Source: Hydractinia symbiolongicarpus
Lineage: Eukaryota > Cnidaria > Hydrozoa > Anthoathecata > Hydractiniidae
Assembly: GCF_029227915.1 (NCBI RefSeq)
Contig: NC_079882.1
Span: 22,945,001-23,009,000, forward strand
DNA: 64,000 nt
Reading direction: 5' to 3'
Made by a program: the position numbers and the translations under genes. Of the stretch, positions 53,461 to 62,790 are shown one piece after another. The notes under the pieces were generated by a model. It was given only the letters and a program-made list of their open reading frames with translations. It was not told the DNA's origin and made no database searches. Within the stretch, counting starts at the first letter, position 1. Each line of letters begins with the position of its first letter.

Positions 53461-54955
53461 TTTACTGCTCTCATTTTCATCATGTTATGTGGAGGTGTCC
53501 AGTTGAATCCTGTTCCTATTTTTATGTGTATCGCGGACTTTGTAAATCTAAAGGTTTTACTGTGCTCCATCAGAGGGTTATGTGGAAGAAGTATCTCCTT
53601 GAAGATGCTTTATTTGAAAATAAAAAAATCAACATTCTCTCTTTGAGTGAAACATTTGTTGCTGACGACGAGTTATTTGACACAGAAATCCAGGGCTTCG
53701 GCTTCGTGCATAAGAGTCGTACAACTGGAATAGGAGGAATTGTGGGTGCACATATTAAGCAAGGTGTTCCATACGTAAGAAGAAACCTCGAGAAAAAGGA
53801 AATTGAGGTCCGAAGTATCATATAAAAATGCGAAGAAATTGCTCATTAGTACTTTATATCAACCCCCAGATTCATCGCAATATTTTCAAAAAAACTTTAC
53901 AACAACGTTGAAAGAGTATTTACAAGTCGCATCAAATGAACATTAGGAAATTACTATCTTGGGAGATATAAATTGCGATTTTCTTATAAAAAACGATCAC
54001 AACGAGATAAAAGATATATCCACTACCTTCGATATCAGAAAATTAATTACACAAGCAACGAGAATAACCGAAAATAGTGCAACTTTATTAGATTCTCCGG
54101 AGACCATCTCATATAGCAAAACGCTTTTATCAAGTTAAGTGATCACGACATGGTTGGCTATATCAGAAAGAAAGTTGTTACAAAATTTGCTCCAAGGAAA
54201 TTATTGAGTCGAAATTACAAACATTATAATCCAGAAAAAGTCCGAGATAAGTTGGGGACAATAGGTTGGGAACCTTTCACGCAATTTTATGATTCGAATA
54301 AATGCTGGAATTTCCTAAAAGAAACACTAATTTCATGTATAGACACCAAAACTGTAAAAGGTTAGCCAATTCCATGGCTCACGAAAAAGCATTAAAAGCG
54401 AAATGAATCATCGTTACAATTCAATACGGAAAGCAACAAAGTCAAGTAAAGATTACGACTAGTCAGTCTATAAACGGAAGAAAAAATACGTAAGTAATCT
54501 GATAAAAAAAGGCGAAGCAGAACACAAGAAAAATCAACTCGAAGAAAGTATTCCAGTGATTAAAAAGCATTTACGGGAGCTACAAAAATATAAATCAGAC
54601 GTTACAGACAAATTTCCAGGTCGTCTACTAAAGGACTATGAGCATGAGCTAGATCTACTGATAGCTTTCTTGATAACATTTTAAAAGCTTCTATAACTTC
54701 AGCAGATTTTAAAAGTGGCAAGGATACACTTATTAAGAGTGAAAAGAATCACCTTTTCGACAACTGTCGGCCAGTAACGATGTTACCAATCATATCAAAG
54801 ATACTCGAGAAATGTGATCATCAACAACTTTCGAAATACCTGGAATCGAATAATATCTGAAACTGCTGCATTCTTGCTCTCAGATGACATTCACAAAGCA
54901 GTCATTTACAGATTACTTGTTTAACCGTTGGCAGCACGTTTTCTACAACACCATG
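53461..54955 (+). pseudogene. LINE ORF2, 5' half: 2A-like motif, APE endonuclease, RT start
   Basis: The frame opens with GGVQLNPVP (53491-53517), a degenerate form of the 2A-like D-V-E-x-NPGP motif known at the N-terminus of some LINE ORFs. The endonuclease follows in pieces: KKINILSLSETFVADDELFD, TGIGGIVGAHIKQGV, STLYQPPDSSQYFQKNF and ITILGDINCDFLI, where GDIN-D holds the catalytic residues. Further on are SDHDMVGYIRKK and, after several frame changes, DNCRPVTMLPIISKILEK (54770-54812), the RT entry motif, and TDYLFNRWQHVFYN at the insertion point. The frame is broken at least seven times. Confidence 0.78.
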
Positions 54956-55081
54956 TTATTTTCTAATGCATTGCAATCGAGTTAATAAATCAAGTTAATA
55001 AATCAAGTTAATTTCAATCGAAAATAACTTTATTAAGTCTATGTAACCTTCGCATATGCGATACAAGTGTAGCAAATCAGA
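54956..55081. repeat. Split direct repeat B, outer copy
   Basis: Starts ttattttctaatgcattgca at the LINE junction and ends near gatacaagtgtagcaaatcag. Contains an extra local duplication of taaatcaagttaa compared with the inner copy. Confidence 0.8.
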
Positions 55082-55221
55082 CTAGATGAATGTAGTTGGG
55101 ATATAAAATTTACAAAAGAATTACAAGAAATATATATTTATTTTACTCAAAAAATCTCACACTAAGAGCGGTTGGGTGGATGTGCAAAACTAACTAACGA
55201 TGAGTGATATTTTCCTGCTTG

Positions 55222-55293
55222 GTCACGTGACAAAGCAAAGTGTACATTGACTGTATCTTTAACATACCCGGTTATAAGCCTTTAATAAATTCA
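55222..55293. repeat. Split direct repeat A, inner copy
   Basis: Matches 58434-58504 over about 70 bp with two or three differences. It is directly joined to the inner B copy at 55294. Confidence 0.88.
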
Positions 55294-55385
55294 TTTATTT
55301 TCTAATTCATTGCATTCAATCGAAAATAACTTGATTTATTAACTTTGTATAGCCTTCGTATATGCGATACAAGTGAAGTAATCAG
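55294..55385. repeat. Split direct repeat B, inner copy
   Basis: Starts ttattttctaattcattgca and ends gatacaagtgaagtaatcag, overlapping the last codons of the recombinase ORF. Confidence 0.8.
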
Positions 55386-56020
55386 CCTAAGCTATGCAAT
55401 CCAAAGTCTTTCGGGTTAAGTTCGATGTGTTTCACAGCGTCTAAAACATTTTCTCTAGCGGCTGTGTAACTTATTGGTTTATTCAACATGCACAGTTTGT
55501 AGACGATGAGAGACTTAAAGTACGAGACTGCTCTGAACATAAATTCATCTGAATCTTCCGTAATTTTACACTGATCAAAATATTTTCGTAGCAACATAAC
55601 AGGACATAAATTAGTCCCTGTCTTGGCCAAAAACAACCAATGTCCGTCTCTGTATACGTCGATTTTGCTTTTCTCTATAAATATTTCAACGAGCGTATCG
55701 TTAAATAGGAAGTCGCTTCTTTTGAGAGATGATATCTCACAATATCTCATAAAACCACTATAACCAATTACAATCATAACAATAGTCCAGAAATTTGTTA
55801 AGTTTAACTTACGTTAACCAAAAAGATGATAAATCATTTTCATGTGATCAGACGTTATTGGTTCTTTCTTCTTTCTTGGTTTCGAACACAGCCTCCTACC
55901 CAGCACCATTTTGCACAAACTTGAATTGCAGGGATTTTTTTTTAATAACGAATGCAGATGTTTGATTGCATAAAACGAACTTTCTATATCAGACACAGTT
56001 GATCCAGATTGGATTAACAA
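55382..56020 (-). pseudogene. Tyrosine recombinase of the Ngaro-like element, truncated
   Basis: Two minus-strand frames carry it. The first (56020-55814) covers part of the core-binding domain (VSDIESSFYAIKHLHSLL, KKKEPITSDHMKMIYHLF). The second (55777-55382) starts the catalytic domain, with GYSGFMRYCEISSLKRSDF (first Arg), EIFIEKSKIDVYRDGHWLFL (the beta-strand lysine region) and finally FGLHSLG. The last piece is the beginning of the H-x-L-R box, but the arginine is replaced and the frame stops there, where repeat B starts. The C-terminal histidine and tyrosine are missing. Confidence 0.82.
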
Positions 56021-56199
56021 TACCAGGTAAAGCGAGATGGAAATTAACTTTACGGGAAATGCTTCAATTTATGGGAACTAACAGCGCCATCTCTCGTGCT
56101 TTTTCTTATTAATGGCACCCTGTGCCTATTTTTCTGATGTCCGGTCACCTGTACAGTGTAGAATCAATCTTCAAGGCGATTAAATTTCCTTTATAACTA

Positions 56200-57540
56200 T
56201 CGCGTCCTAAAATGCTGAACCATGAAACGCCTTGTCTGAGCCGTTGAAACTATTGTTATTAAAAATTAAAGTGTCTTTGAGAAATGGTTTAAATTTATCC
56301 ATTGTTCTGAGACATGCCCAAAAATTGGCTGATTTCCATAGTGGAATTACTAACACACCTTTAACTTGTTCTTTTTAAATTTTGTTAATGGTTTTGAAAA
56401 TGCAATTTACAGGAGGCACTAGGTAGTATTCATACTCCCAAGAATAACAAAATGCATTTGCGCCTGGACACAGAAATTTCGAATAGAATCTATCATTTTT
56501 CTTATTTTGAAAAGTAGCGAAACAATCAATTGTAAAAGGTTCCCATTTTGCGTGGATTATCTGGAAACATTCTGGACTAGGCTGCCAATCTATAATTTTC
56601 GAGATTTTATCAGCGTTTTCATTAAGGGATCTGGGAATCCAGTTGGTTATAAGATTGATATCATAAACTCTTGATAATTCAAATATCTTTAACGAAATAC
56701 TTTGTAATTCAGTTTTACTACTCCCAGATGAATTTCAAAAGCTGCGTAATTATCAGTAAACCATACCACAAACTTGTACTGAAGTTGTTATTTAAATGAC
56801 TCTAAACCGAACTCTACAGATTTCATTTCTCGCCAAGTAGAACACTTTTTTTGTTCCAAAGAAGTGAGCATTGTGTGACTTTTTAAAGATCTAGCGGGTA
56901 TTATTGCTCCTATAGCTACATCGCTAGCACCAGAAAATGTTTTAAAAGTTTTCTTATCTAACACCGGCAGTTAAGCAATGGAAAATTATCTCTTAAAAGC
57001 TTCTGGGAAATTGAGTATATTAAGGATAGCATTCCATGAGGCCCTTTTTTATATGGTTCCGTGGATTTCTCTTGTCATTAAGCAAGTAATGTCACTCAGA
57101 ACAAATTTTGTAGAAACAATTTTGCCTGCAATTTTAGCTCTTTTTCTTGCAGAGATGTGCAGTTGTGGTTGTGTTCGAGATACTTTCAAAAAAAGAAAAA
57201 ACTCTTTTTTCACAGGCTTGGATAATGTTTGTATCACAATTCGGGGTGAGTCCAAGCCATGTTATATTTTTGGTGGGTTTCCAACACGACTTTTCTTCGT
57301 TAACTACAAATCCTGCCTTATACAGTGTGTCTCTCACTAAACAAGCACTTTTATAAGCAAAATTTCCCTTTTTCGTAAATTCTTTAAATGACTGTCAGTC
57401 ATCAAACTTGATGTAGTTCTTTTTAAGATGTGAATTTACATAAATAAGTCGTTTTATCCCCACGGAATTACAGCTAACAGAAAGGGGATTTACAACTTTT
57501 GGTGCAGCTAAAGTTTCTAGTACAGATTCTTAAAGGGCTG
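56200..57540 (-). pseudogene. RT-RNase H relic of the Ngaro-like element
   Basis: Pieces in changing minus-strand frames: RDTLYKAGFVVNEEKSCWKP followed by NITWLGL (57337-57250, the RT thumb region), then KIAGKIVSTKFVLSDI (near 57110), GASDVAIGAIIPARS (56945-56885, RNase H start) and STWREMKSVEF (near 56840). The catalytic YLDD box is lost. The order and wording match the related ORF at 46855-48168. Confidence 0.7.
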
Positions 57541-57682
57541 TAACTTCTTCAGTGACAAAATATTCCTCGTTCAATGATGATTTGTTATTTGAAAATTGAG
57601 CCCTAACTGGATATTTTAAAAATGGAAGCTTATAACCATGTTCAACACTTTCTAAAATAGTTTTACTTGCTCCTAATTCTTC

Positions 57683-58410
57683 TTAGTATTTAATATTCTT
57701 AATTCTTCCCTTAACCGATATTACAGAAGTTAAACACTTATCTTTTTTACTTTCTTTAGACTGTTGACTGGTTGTTGATGGTTGGGCAATTGTCCTCCAG
57801 TGTCCCTGTTGTTCACACGCAAGACACACGTCTGTGGGCTTTGGTCCCCTTGTCGACCAGTACTGATTCTTGTGATGGTGGAGGATGAACATGGATACCT
57901 TTTGTAACTGCGGCTGTTTGGGTATGTGACATGGGAAAACTGTTGGTGCTTGGGGCAAGAAAGGGCTGCTGGTATGATGAAGAATTTGGACGAAATGGCT
58001 TGTGAAACGATTTTGGGATAGAAACGTGGCCCATTTTTTCATGGCTCTTTTTTTCTGGAGGTTTTATCTTCTTATCATTGTCTGGATTGCTTGGTAGCTT
58101 GTCTGAAACATATTCTGATACGGTGTCCCATCCTGCGGGCGACCTATCAGCAATTCTAATGACTTTATTGCACTTTCAATTCGTCAATTTCTTGCAGAAC
58201 TTCAGTGTCGTGATCGAATTGATTGCTGTTACTTTTAAACTTGAACAGAAATCGTGGTTTCTTGTTTGTTCTTTCTTCACTGACCATTTCTCTTTAAAGG
58301 TTGGAGAATTTGGCATCGAAATACGTGCGCATCAGTCGGAAGGTGTCTTCATGCGACATGTTTGATGCTACGGATTCTTGGTCCTCTTCCAAAGTTGGCT
58401 GCTCTTTGTC
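57683..58410 (-). pseudogene. Gag-like region of the Ngaro-like element
   Basis: The 5' part (58363-58180) encodes HEDTFRLMRTYFDAKFSNLQ and a basic stretch. The later frame (58042-57683) has a proline/serine-rich region and a zinc knuckle, CLACEQQGHWRT, in which the last cysteine of the usual C-x2-C-x4-H-x4-C is lost. A position ahead of the RT and the knuckle are typical for the gag-like ORF of DIRS/Ngaro elements. Confidence 0.6.
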
Positions 58411-58433
58411 AGTTTAAATTTCATAGATTGAGA

Positions 58434-58504
58434 TCACGTGACAAAGCAAAGTGTACATTGACTGTATCTTAACATACCCGCTTATAAGCCTTTAATAAAT
58501 TCAT
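58434..58504. repeat. Split direct repeat A, outer copy (5' end of the Ngaro-like element)
   Basis: Starts tcacgtgacaaagcaaagtg and ends cctttaataaattcat, after which the LINE resumes with ctatctcgagtcaaccc. Confidence 0.88.
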
Positions 58505-59395
58505 CTATCTCGAGTCAACCCGTTTTTTTGGCGTACCTGAATGATCAATACTGGGTCCGCTGTTCTTTTTACTCTATTTTAATGAGGCTGAAAAGCAACT
58601 CAAGAACTGTGAAATTATAAGGTATGCCAACGACACGGTCATTTACTTTCATCGCAACAACATCTCTTCAATCGAACATGTACTCACCAATGACTTAAAG
58701 AACTTTACTGACTGGTTAGAAGAAAATGAACTCATCTTGAACCTTAAACAAGGAAAAACAGAGGTCATGCTTTGTGGGACACAATCATCAGCATCATGTA
58801 TCGCTGATATAAAAGCAACAACACTGAAAGATACAAGTATCTAGCAGTCAACCTGGATCCATCACTAACCATGGCTGATCATTTCAACTCCGCATACAGA
58901 AATTATCTAGGGGACTTCGACTGTTACGTAAAACAAGATTTCATCTAACAGCTACCGCAGCACTGCGTATATATCAGGCTATGATCGTACATAACATATT
59001 GCTTACTTAAAAATGACTTCCACCAGCGATACAGAATGCGTAAGTTGGAGTTACTAGACAACATAGCACATAGCATCATCCGATGTGACACTAACATTAC
59101 AAAAATTCATAACTATCACATGAGAAAGCTCTGTACCACCGTGCATAAATGCTTATTATGCCACGTTCCTATTTTGAGGTGATATGTCACAACAACGGGA
59201 CAAGGAACAACCAACCTTCTTTGTGTCCCAATAGTTAAGCGCTTCAATCGACAAAAAGGCGTTTTCTTCAATGGTGCACTAAACTATAATAAACTTCCAC
59301 TTGATGTACGTTCAGAAATTGACACAAAAGACTTCAACGCTGAGTTAAGATTTTTTTTGTATGACTTTAACATTGAGTTTTTAGTAGTTTCATAT
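58505..59395 (+). pseudogene. LINE ORF2, 3' half: RT motifs and C-terminal tail
   Basis: Pieces read SILGPLLFLLYFNEAEKQLK and EIIRYANDTVIYFHRN. The catalytic motif is mutated from the expected ADD to AND. Further on are LKNFTDWLEENELILNLKQG and KTEVMLCGTQ and, after several frame changes, GALNYNKLPLDVRSEIDTKD ending near FLYDFNIEF at about 59380. This matches the RT palm, thumb and tail of an APE-type LINE and continues the half at 53461-54955. Confidence 0.78.
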
Positions 59396-59750
59396 ACCTA
59401 TCAGTTCGGTATGTCAATTGTGCTATTTACTCACTTCTTGTCTCTTTCTATTTCACACAATTGCGTTTCTTTCTTTTTTTCTCTTCGCGGTCCTCCTGTT
59501 GTTTCTAATTTCTAATATTTTTAACTGTGTTTATAATGTGCATATAATAACAAACAGGACTTTATAGGAAGAACAGTTTATTTTTAACTAATGTTGAGAA
59601 CCTGTAAAAATATAAATAAAATATGAATAATTAAAAGCGAGAGCGAAGAATCCACAATCTACACCAGTTGCTGCTGATATGGTTAAAAACATAAATTAAA
59701 GTGTTGATAATTGACTTTCGACGAGCGAACAAAATTGCTTACAAAATACA
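59396..59750. other. LINE 3' flank, no gene seen
   Basis: AT-rich; ends with ataaataaaatatgaataattaaaag near 59610, which may be the LINE's 3' end. Confidence 0.4.
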
Positions 59751-60163
59751 TTATCGGTAAAAAAAATCGGCTAGGTGATTTTGATGATATAGGTGATAAA
59801 TTTTGGCTTGGTGATTAATATTTTTTGTCGACTAAAATTTTTGCCGACTTTTTTATTACCGACTAAACTTTTTTGCCGACATTTTTTTCCAACCAAACTT
59901 TTTTTCCGACCACCTTTTTGCTGTTTTTTCTTCCTTGTTGCTAATTTACATTAATTTTATGCAATTATTCTTTATTTGTGACTAAATTCAAAAATTAAGT
60001 CAGCAGAAAATGATTAAATTCAAAAATTAAGTCAGCAGAAAATGATTAAATTCAAAAATTTAGTCGGCAAAAAGTGACTAAATTTTGTCCAAGTGACTAT
60101 TATTTTTGCTGACTTTTTATTTTTGCCGACTAATTTTTTTGCCGACTAATTTTTTACCGATAA
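59751..60163. mobile_element. 413-bp foldback/MITE-like element with GCCGACTAA repeats
   Basis: Begins TTATCGGTAAAAAA and ends with its reverse complement TTTTTTACCGATAA. Inside, gccgact and gtcggc motifs with T- or A-runs are repeated in opposite orientation on the two halves, and ttaaattcaaaaattaagtc occurs in tandem near 59981-60060. There is no coding capacity. The flanks (aaatacat, aggtacat) share only a partial match. Confidence 0.75.
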
Positions 60164-61611
60164 GGTACATCAACAACGTTATTGGTGTTACTGTGTAAGG
60201 AATCTGGAACAGGCTGGTCATGTGACACAATAATGCCCAGATATACTGAGCATTTTTGAAATTCCGAAGATAATAAGATACAAATTTGGCGCTCGCCTTA
60301 CAAGCAAGATTTAGAGATGGCGGGCGAAAAAACACACAACGTTAAAGAAACTATTTTGTCGATAAAAGCAATATTGTCAGACTAATACTGACGTAAAGTC
60401 TATTAAACTGGATTAACTTGATTGTTCAATATTGGCAAAAGGCTTTTTATTTAGAAACTGTTTTGAAAGTTTGTTTCCATTAAAAATCATGAGCTCTAGC
60501 AAGCTAGCTGGGCTGTCAACTATATAAGGTAGCTGCCTAGCTGGCTAACGTGACATCCTGAGACAGCTTTACTTTTAAAGTTATAAAGGACATATGGCTA
60601 TTATTTTCCAGGTGGGTGATTTTGTTAAGAACACGTTAGAAATTGTAGGAGAAGATTTGGGTACTCTAGTTGCACACAAATTTTTCTAATATGCAAAACA
60701 AATTCTTCTATTTTTAAAATCAAAAGTAAGAATGACATGCTGTAGTTCTAAATTATGGACTATTCTTAGATCCAGGTTAACATGATGACACTTTCTGATC
60801 ATTTTCAACCAAAATGACCAACATTTAAATTCAGCATCAAAATTTATGGAATCTTGCATTTTTCAAATTTATACTCGAATTTAACTGCCCCTTTTTAATG
60901 AAAGGACTACACGAATCAACTGCAGTAAAAATGGTTCACTACAGTTAAATAATACAGTCAAACTCTTATAAAATTAAAAATATAACAAATGTGTAAGTCA
61001 TTTTCTCCAAAAGTTTTTTTATTTTATCTTTTAAAACGGCCATAACCGAGACCTGAGAATAAAAACTTTATTTCTACCAGTTCTAAATTGTAAACATTTG
61101 CCATGTTGTTCCTAATTAGATATATATAAACTGCCACGCCGACAAGAAGCCGTTTTTTGAAGATTGATATTTAGAGATTTTGCGAAATCTTATTTAGTAA
61201 AAGGGACAATATTTGATATCATTAAACGATATAAATAATGTATTAAGTTAAAGCTGGTTTATTACATACGTGCACTGCAGGTATTAATTCCAAAAATGCC
61301 ATCTGTACATGGCTACTATATGTAAAAATATGCTGGTGGAGCATAAAAGGCACTGCCAAAAAAAGCACAATACAGGTTACATTTAAGTGCCTCACTTAAT
61401 GTACATTCTGTGGGCCTGGTTAATATATCCAATAAGCTCATCATATGTACCTACTTATATATATGAGTTCGAATGTTTACATTCTGACGTGTTTCCTAAG
61501 CCTCTTACGCAAACCAGCAGGCAAAAAATGCAGACGGTAACCCGTGTGACATTCCATATCAAACTTTTTTTTCAGGTAGAGACATATCGTCAACGCTAAA
61601 CCTTAGCTAGT
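60164..61611. other. Intergenic; possible small spliced gene, not supported enough to call
   Basis: A short frame from an ATG at 60317 in GAGATGGCGGG reads AGEKTHNVKETILSIKAILSD before a stop. Downstream, after a good acceptor (ttattttccag), 60612-60689 would encode VGDFVKNTLEIVGEDLGTLV and a few more residues to a stop. Linking donors were not convincing. No other features. Confidence 0.25.
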
Positions 61612-61627
61612 ATTCTCGGATTCGGGC

Positions 61628-61670
61628 TGACGTCACACCACTGAAGATTGGCAAATCTTCGCGCATGCGC
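61628..61670 (+). promoter_or_regulatory. Left terminal promoter-like cluster: CRE, CCAAT, NRF-1 sites
   Basis: Within the left terminal repeat lie TGACGTCA (61628-61635), an inverted CCAAT (ATTGG, 61647-61651) and GCGCATGCGC (61661-61670). They match CREB/ATF, NF-Y and NRF-1 consensus sites, 85-130 bp upstream of the ATG of the plus-strand gene. Function is inferred from motif matches only. Confidence 0.5.
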
Positions 61671-61754
61671 GAGTAACTGCAGTGAAAACAAACATTTTGC
61701 GCTAGCTGTGGAAAGCTTTTTTCACTGTAGTTCACTGTAGGAGAAGGTCAAACA

Positions 61755-62365
61755 ATGAGTTACAACATTGAAGAAAAAAGTGTCGATGCGAAAACAAGAT
61801 ATTTTAATAAGCTAAAAATTGTTAATTTGGATACTTGTCCATACCAATTGCCAGCAGGTGCTTGGATCAACGATCCTTCGAAGTGCCCAAAGTTGGAGTA
61901 TCCTAAGGTTTATGATTACTTGGTAAACACCCCTGGCGTTTTTACAAGAGAAGCTATGAAGAGTAAAGAGCACATGTATTACTACCAAGTACAGTTTCAA
62001 ATGTTTGTTTTCAATTGCAAATGCTGTTTTTTTATTGTGTGGACTCCACATTGGTTACATGCTGTTGAGGTTTTGTTTGATGTGAACTTCATCAATTTGA
62101 ATGTGGACAAAGTTGAACAGTTTTATCTCCGACACAATATACCAGAGTTATTGACAAGAAGACTAGAGCGTAAAGTTGTTAAAGCTCCTCCTCATCAAGC
62201 AAATGCAAGTGAAAAATTGTATTGTCTCTGTGTGACTCTACATCTTGTAAGTATGAATGGTTTTATTTGAGCTGTGTTAAATTGAAAAGAGTCCCAAAAG
62301 GTTCATGGTATTGTCCCTTGTGTCGAAAGGCCAGAAAACAAAAGGTATCTCAACACAATCAGTGA
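61755..62365 (+). pseudogene. YqaJ/PHD protein of element C, internally deleted and frameshifted
   Basis: The N-terminal segment (LPAGAWINDPSKCPKLEYPK, VYDYLVNTPGVFTREAMKS) is the opening region of ISL2EU second-gene proteins. At about codon 72 it jumps to the end of the YqaJ nuclease (HMYYYQVQFQMFVF, FIVWTPHW). The middle, with the SWIM finger and catalytic residues, is deleted. A C-terminal ING-like PHD finger follows in two frames: EKLYCLC, then CDSTSCKYEWFYLSCVKL and GSWYCPLC. Part of the finger is missing and the histidine is tyrosine. The original stop is probably TGA at 62363-62365, 21 nt before the hairpin. Confidence 0.75.
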
Positions 62366-62386
62366 CATGACTTTAAACATCAAACC

Positions 62387-62402
62387 GGCTATTTTTATAG
62401 CC
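62387..62402 (+). terminator. Histone-like 3' stem-loop after the YqaJ/PHD gene of element C
   Basis: GGCTAT-TTTT-ATAGCC, 21 nt after the stop, with 5' flank CAAACC and 3' flank ACATCT. The core and ACA flank are identical to those of the unrelated P-type elements A and B. Confidence 0.65.
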
Positions 62403-62408
62403 ACATCT

Positions 62409-62483
62409 GTCTTGGTCGTCCAATGGCAGGACACCGCACTGTTTTAAACTGTAGGAAACCCAGTTTCGATTCCTGGTCAAGAC
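62409..62483 (+). tRNA. tRNA-like sequence downstream of the hairpin, plus arm
   Basis: A 75-nt stretch with acceptor arm GTCTTGG/TCAAGAC, a D-arm-like GTCC-AATGGCA-GGAC, and a T arm with loop TTCGATT. The B-box-like GTTTCGATTCC is close to consensus. The anticodon arm is too long (about 22 nt) and partly unpaired. It starts 6 nt after the hairpin stem. More likely a tRNA-derived element than a working tRNA gene. Confidence 0.4.
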
Positions 62484-62672
62484 TTTTTCCATTGACTTGA
62501 TACGAAAGAAGTGGTTCTTTAAATGATTTTCAGAAAATTGGCAATTTTATTTATATAAAAATTAAGGATAATCGTGAAACACACAAGTTTTTACGCAAAC
62601 ACTTTGTTCACTTGAAATATTGCTTGTGATGTTAAAACTTTTTTTACAGTTCCCAATATTGCAATTATAAAG

Positions 62673-62747
62673 GTCTTGACCAGGAATCGAACTTGGGTTT
62701 CCTACTGTTTAAAACAGTGAGGTATCCTACCACTGGACGATCAAGAC
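62673..62747 (-). tRNA. tRNA-like sequence downstream of the hairpin, minus arm
   Basis: On the minus strand the acceptor stem GTCTTGA/TCAAGAC pairs perfectly over 7 bp. The D arm is GTCC-AGTGGTA-GGAT. The anticodon-like arm pairs over 7 bp with one bulge around loop TTTTAAA, whose central triplet TTA would read UAA. The T arm CCAAG-TTCGATT-CCTGG has one mismatch. The mismatch differs from that of the plus copy, so the common ancestor had a fully paired T stem. It begins 6 nt after the minus-strand hairpin. Confidence 0.42.
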
Positions 62748-62753
62748 AGATGT

Positions 62754-62769
62754 GGCTATAAAAATAGCC
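62754..62769 (-). terminator. Histone-like 3' stem-loop after the transposase gene of element C
   Basis: The same GGCTAT-TTTT-ATAGCC hairpin on the minus strand, 21 nt after the stop at 62791-62793, with 5' flank CAAACT and 3' flank ACATCT. Inverted counterpart of 62387-62402. Confidence 0.65.
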
Positions 62770-62790
62770 AGTTTGACGTGTAAAGTCATA

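Larger units (their letters stand above)
54956..58504 (-). mobile_element. Ngaro-like tyrosine-recombinase retroelement with split direct repeats
   Basis: Read on the minus strand: repeat A (58504-58434), gag-like ORF, RT/RNase H relic, tyrosine recombinase, repeat B (about 55385-55294), repeat A again (55293-55222), a spacer, and repeat B again (about 55081-54956). The A copies share about 70 bp (cacgtgacaaagcaaagtgt at one end, cctttaataaattcat at the other). The B copies share ttattttctaat, aatcgaaaataact and atatgcgatacaagtg blocks. The A-ORFs-B-A-B layout is the split direct repeat structure that defines PAT/Ngaro-type elements. It inserted into a LINE without a visible target duplication, as expected for recombinase-mediated integration. 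Confidence 0.88.
53461..59395 (+). mobile_element. Decayed APE-type LINE, split by a Ngaro-like insertion
   Basis: The left part (53461-54955) has a 2A-like motif, an APE endonuclease and the start of an RT. The right part (58505-59395) resumes the RT at GVPE...SILGPLLFLLYFNEAE and runs to the C-terminal tail. Between them is the tyrosine-recombinase element 54956-58504. The break falls between RT motifs (left end TDYLFNRWQHVFYN, right start SSQPVFxGVP), so the two halves belong to one copy. Many stops and frameshifts mark both halves. Confidence 0.85.

Noticed and set aside
62409-62483. Functional suppressor tRNA reading UAA
   Set aside because: The anticodon arm is about 5 nt too long and badly paired in this copy; kept only as a tRNA-like feature.
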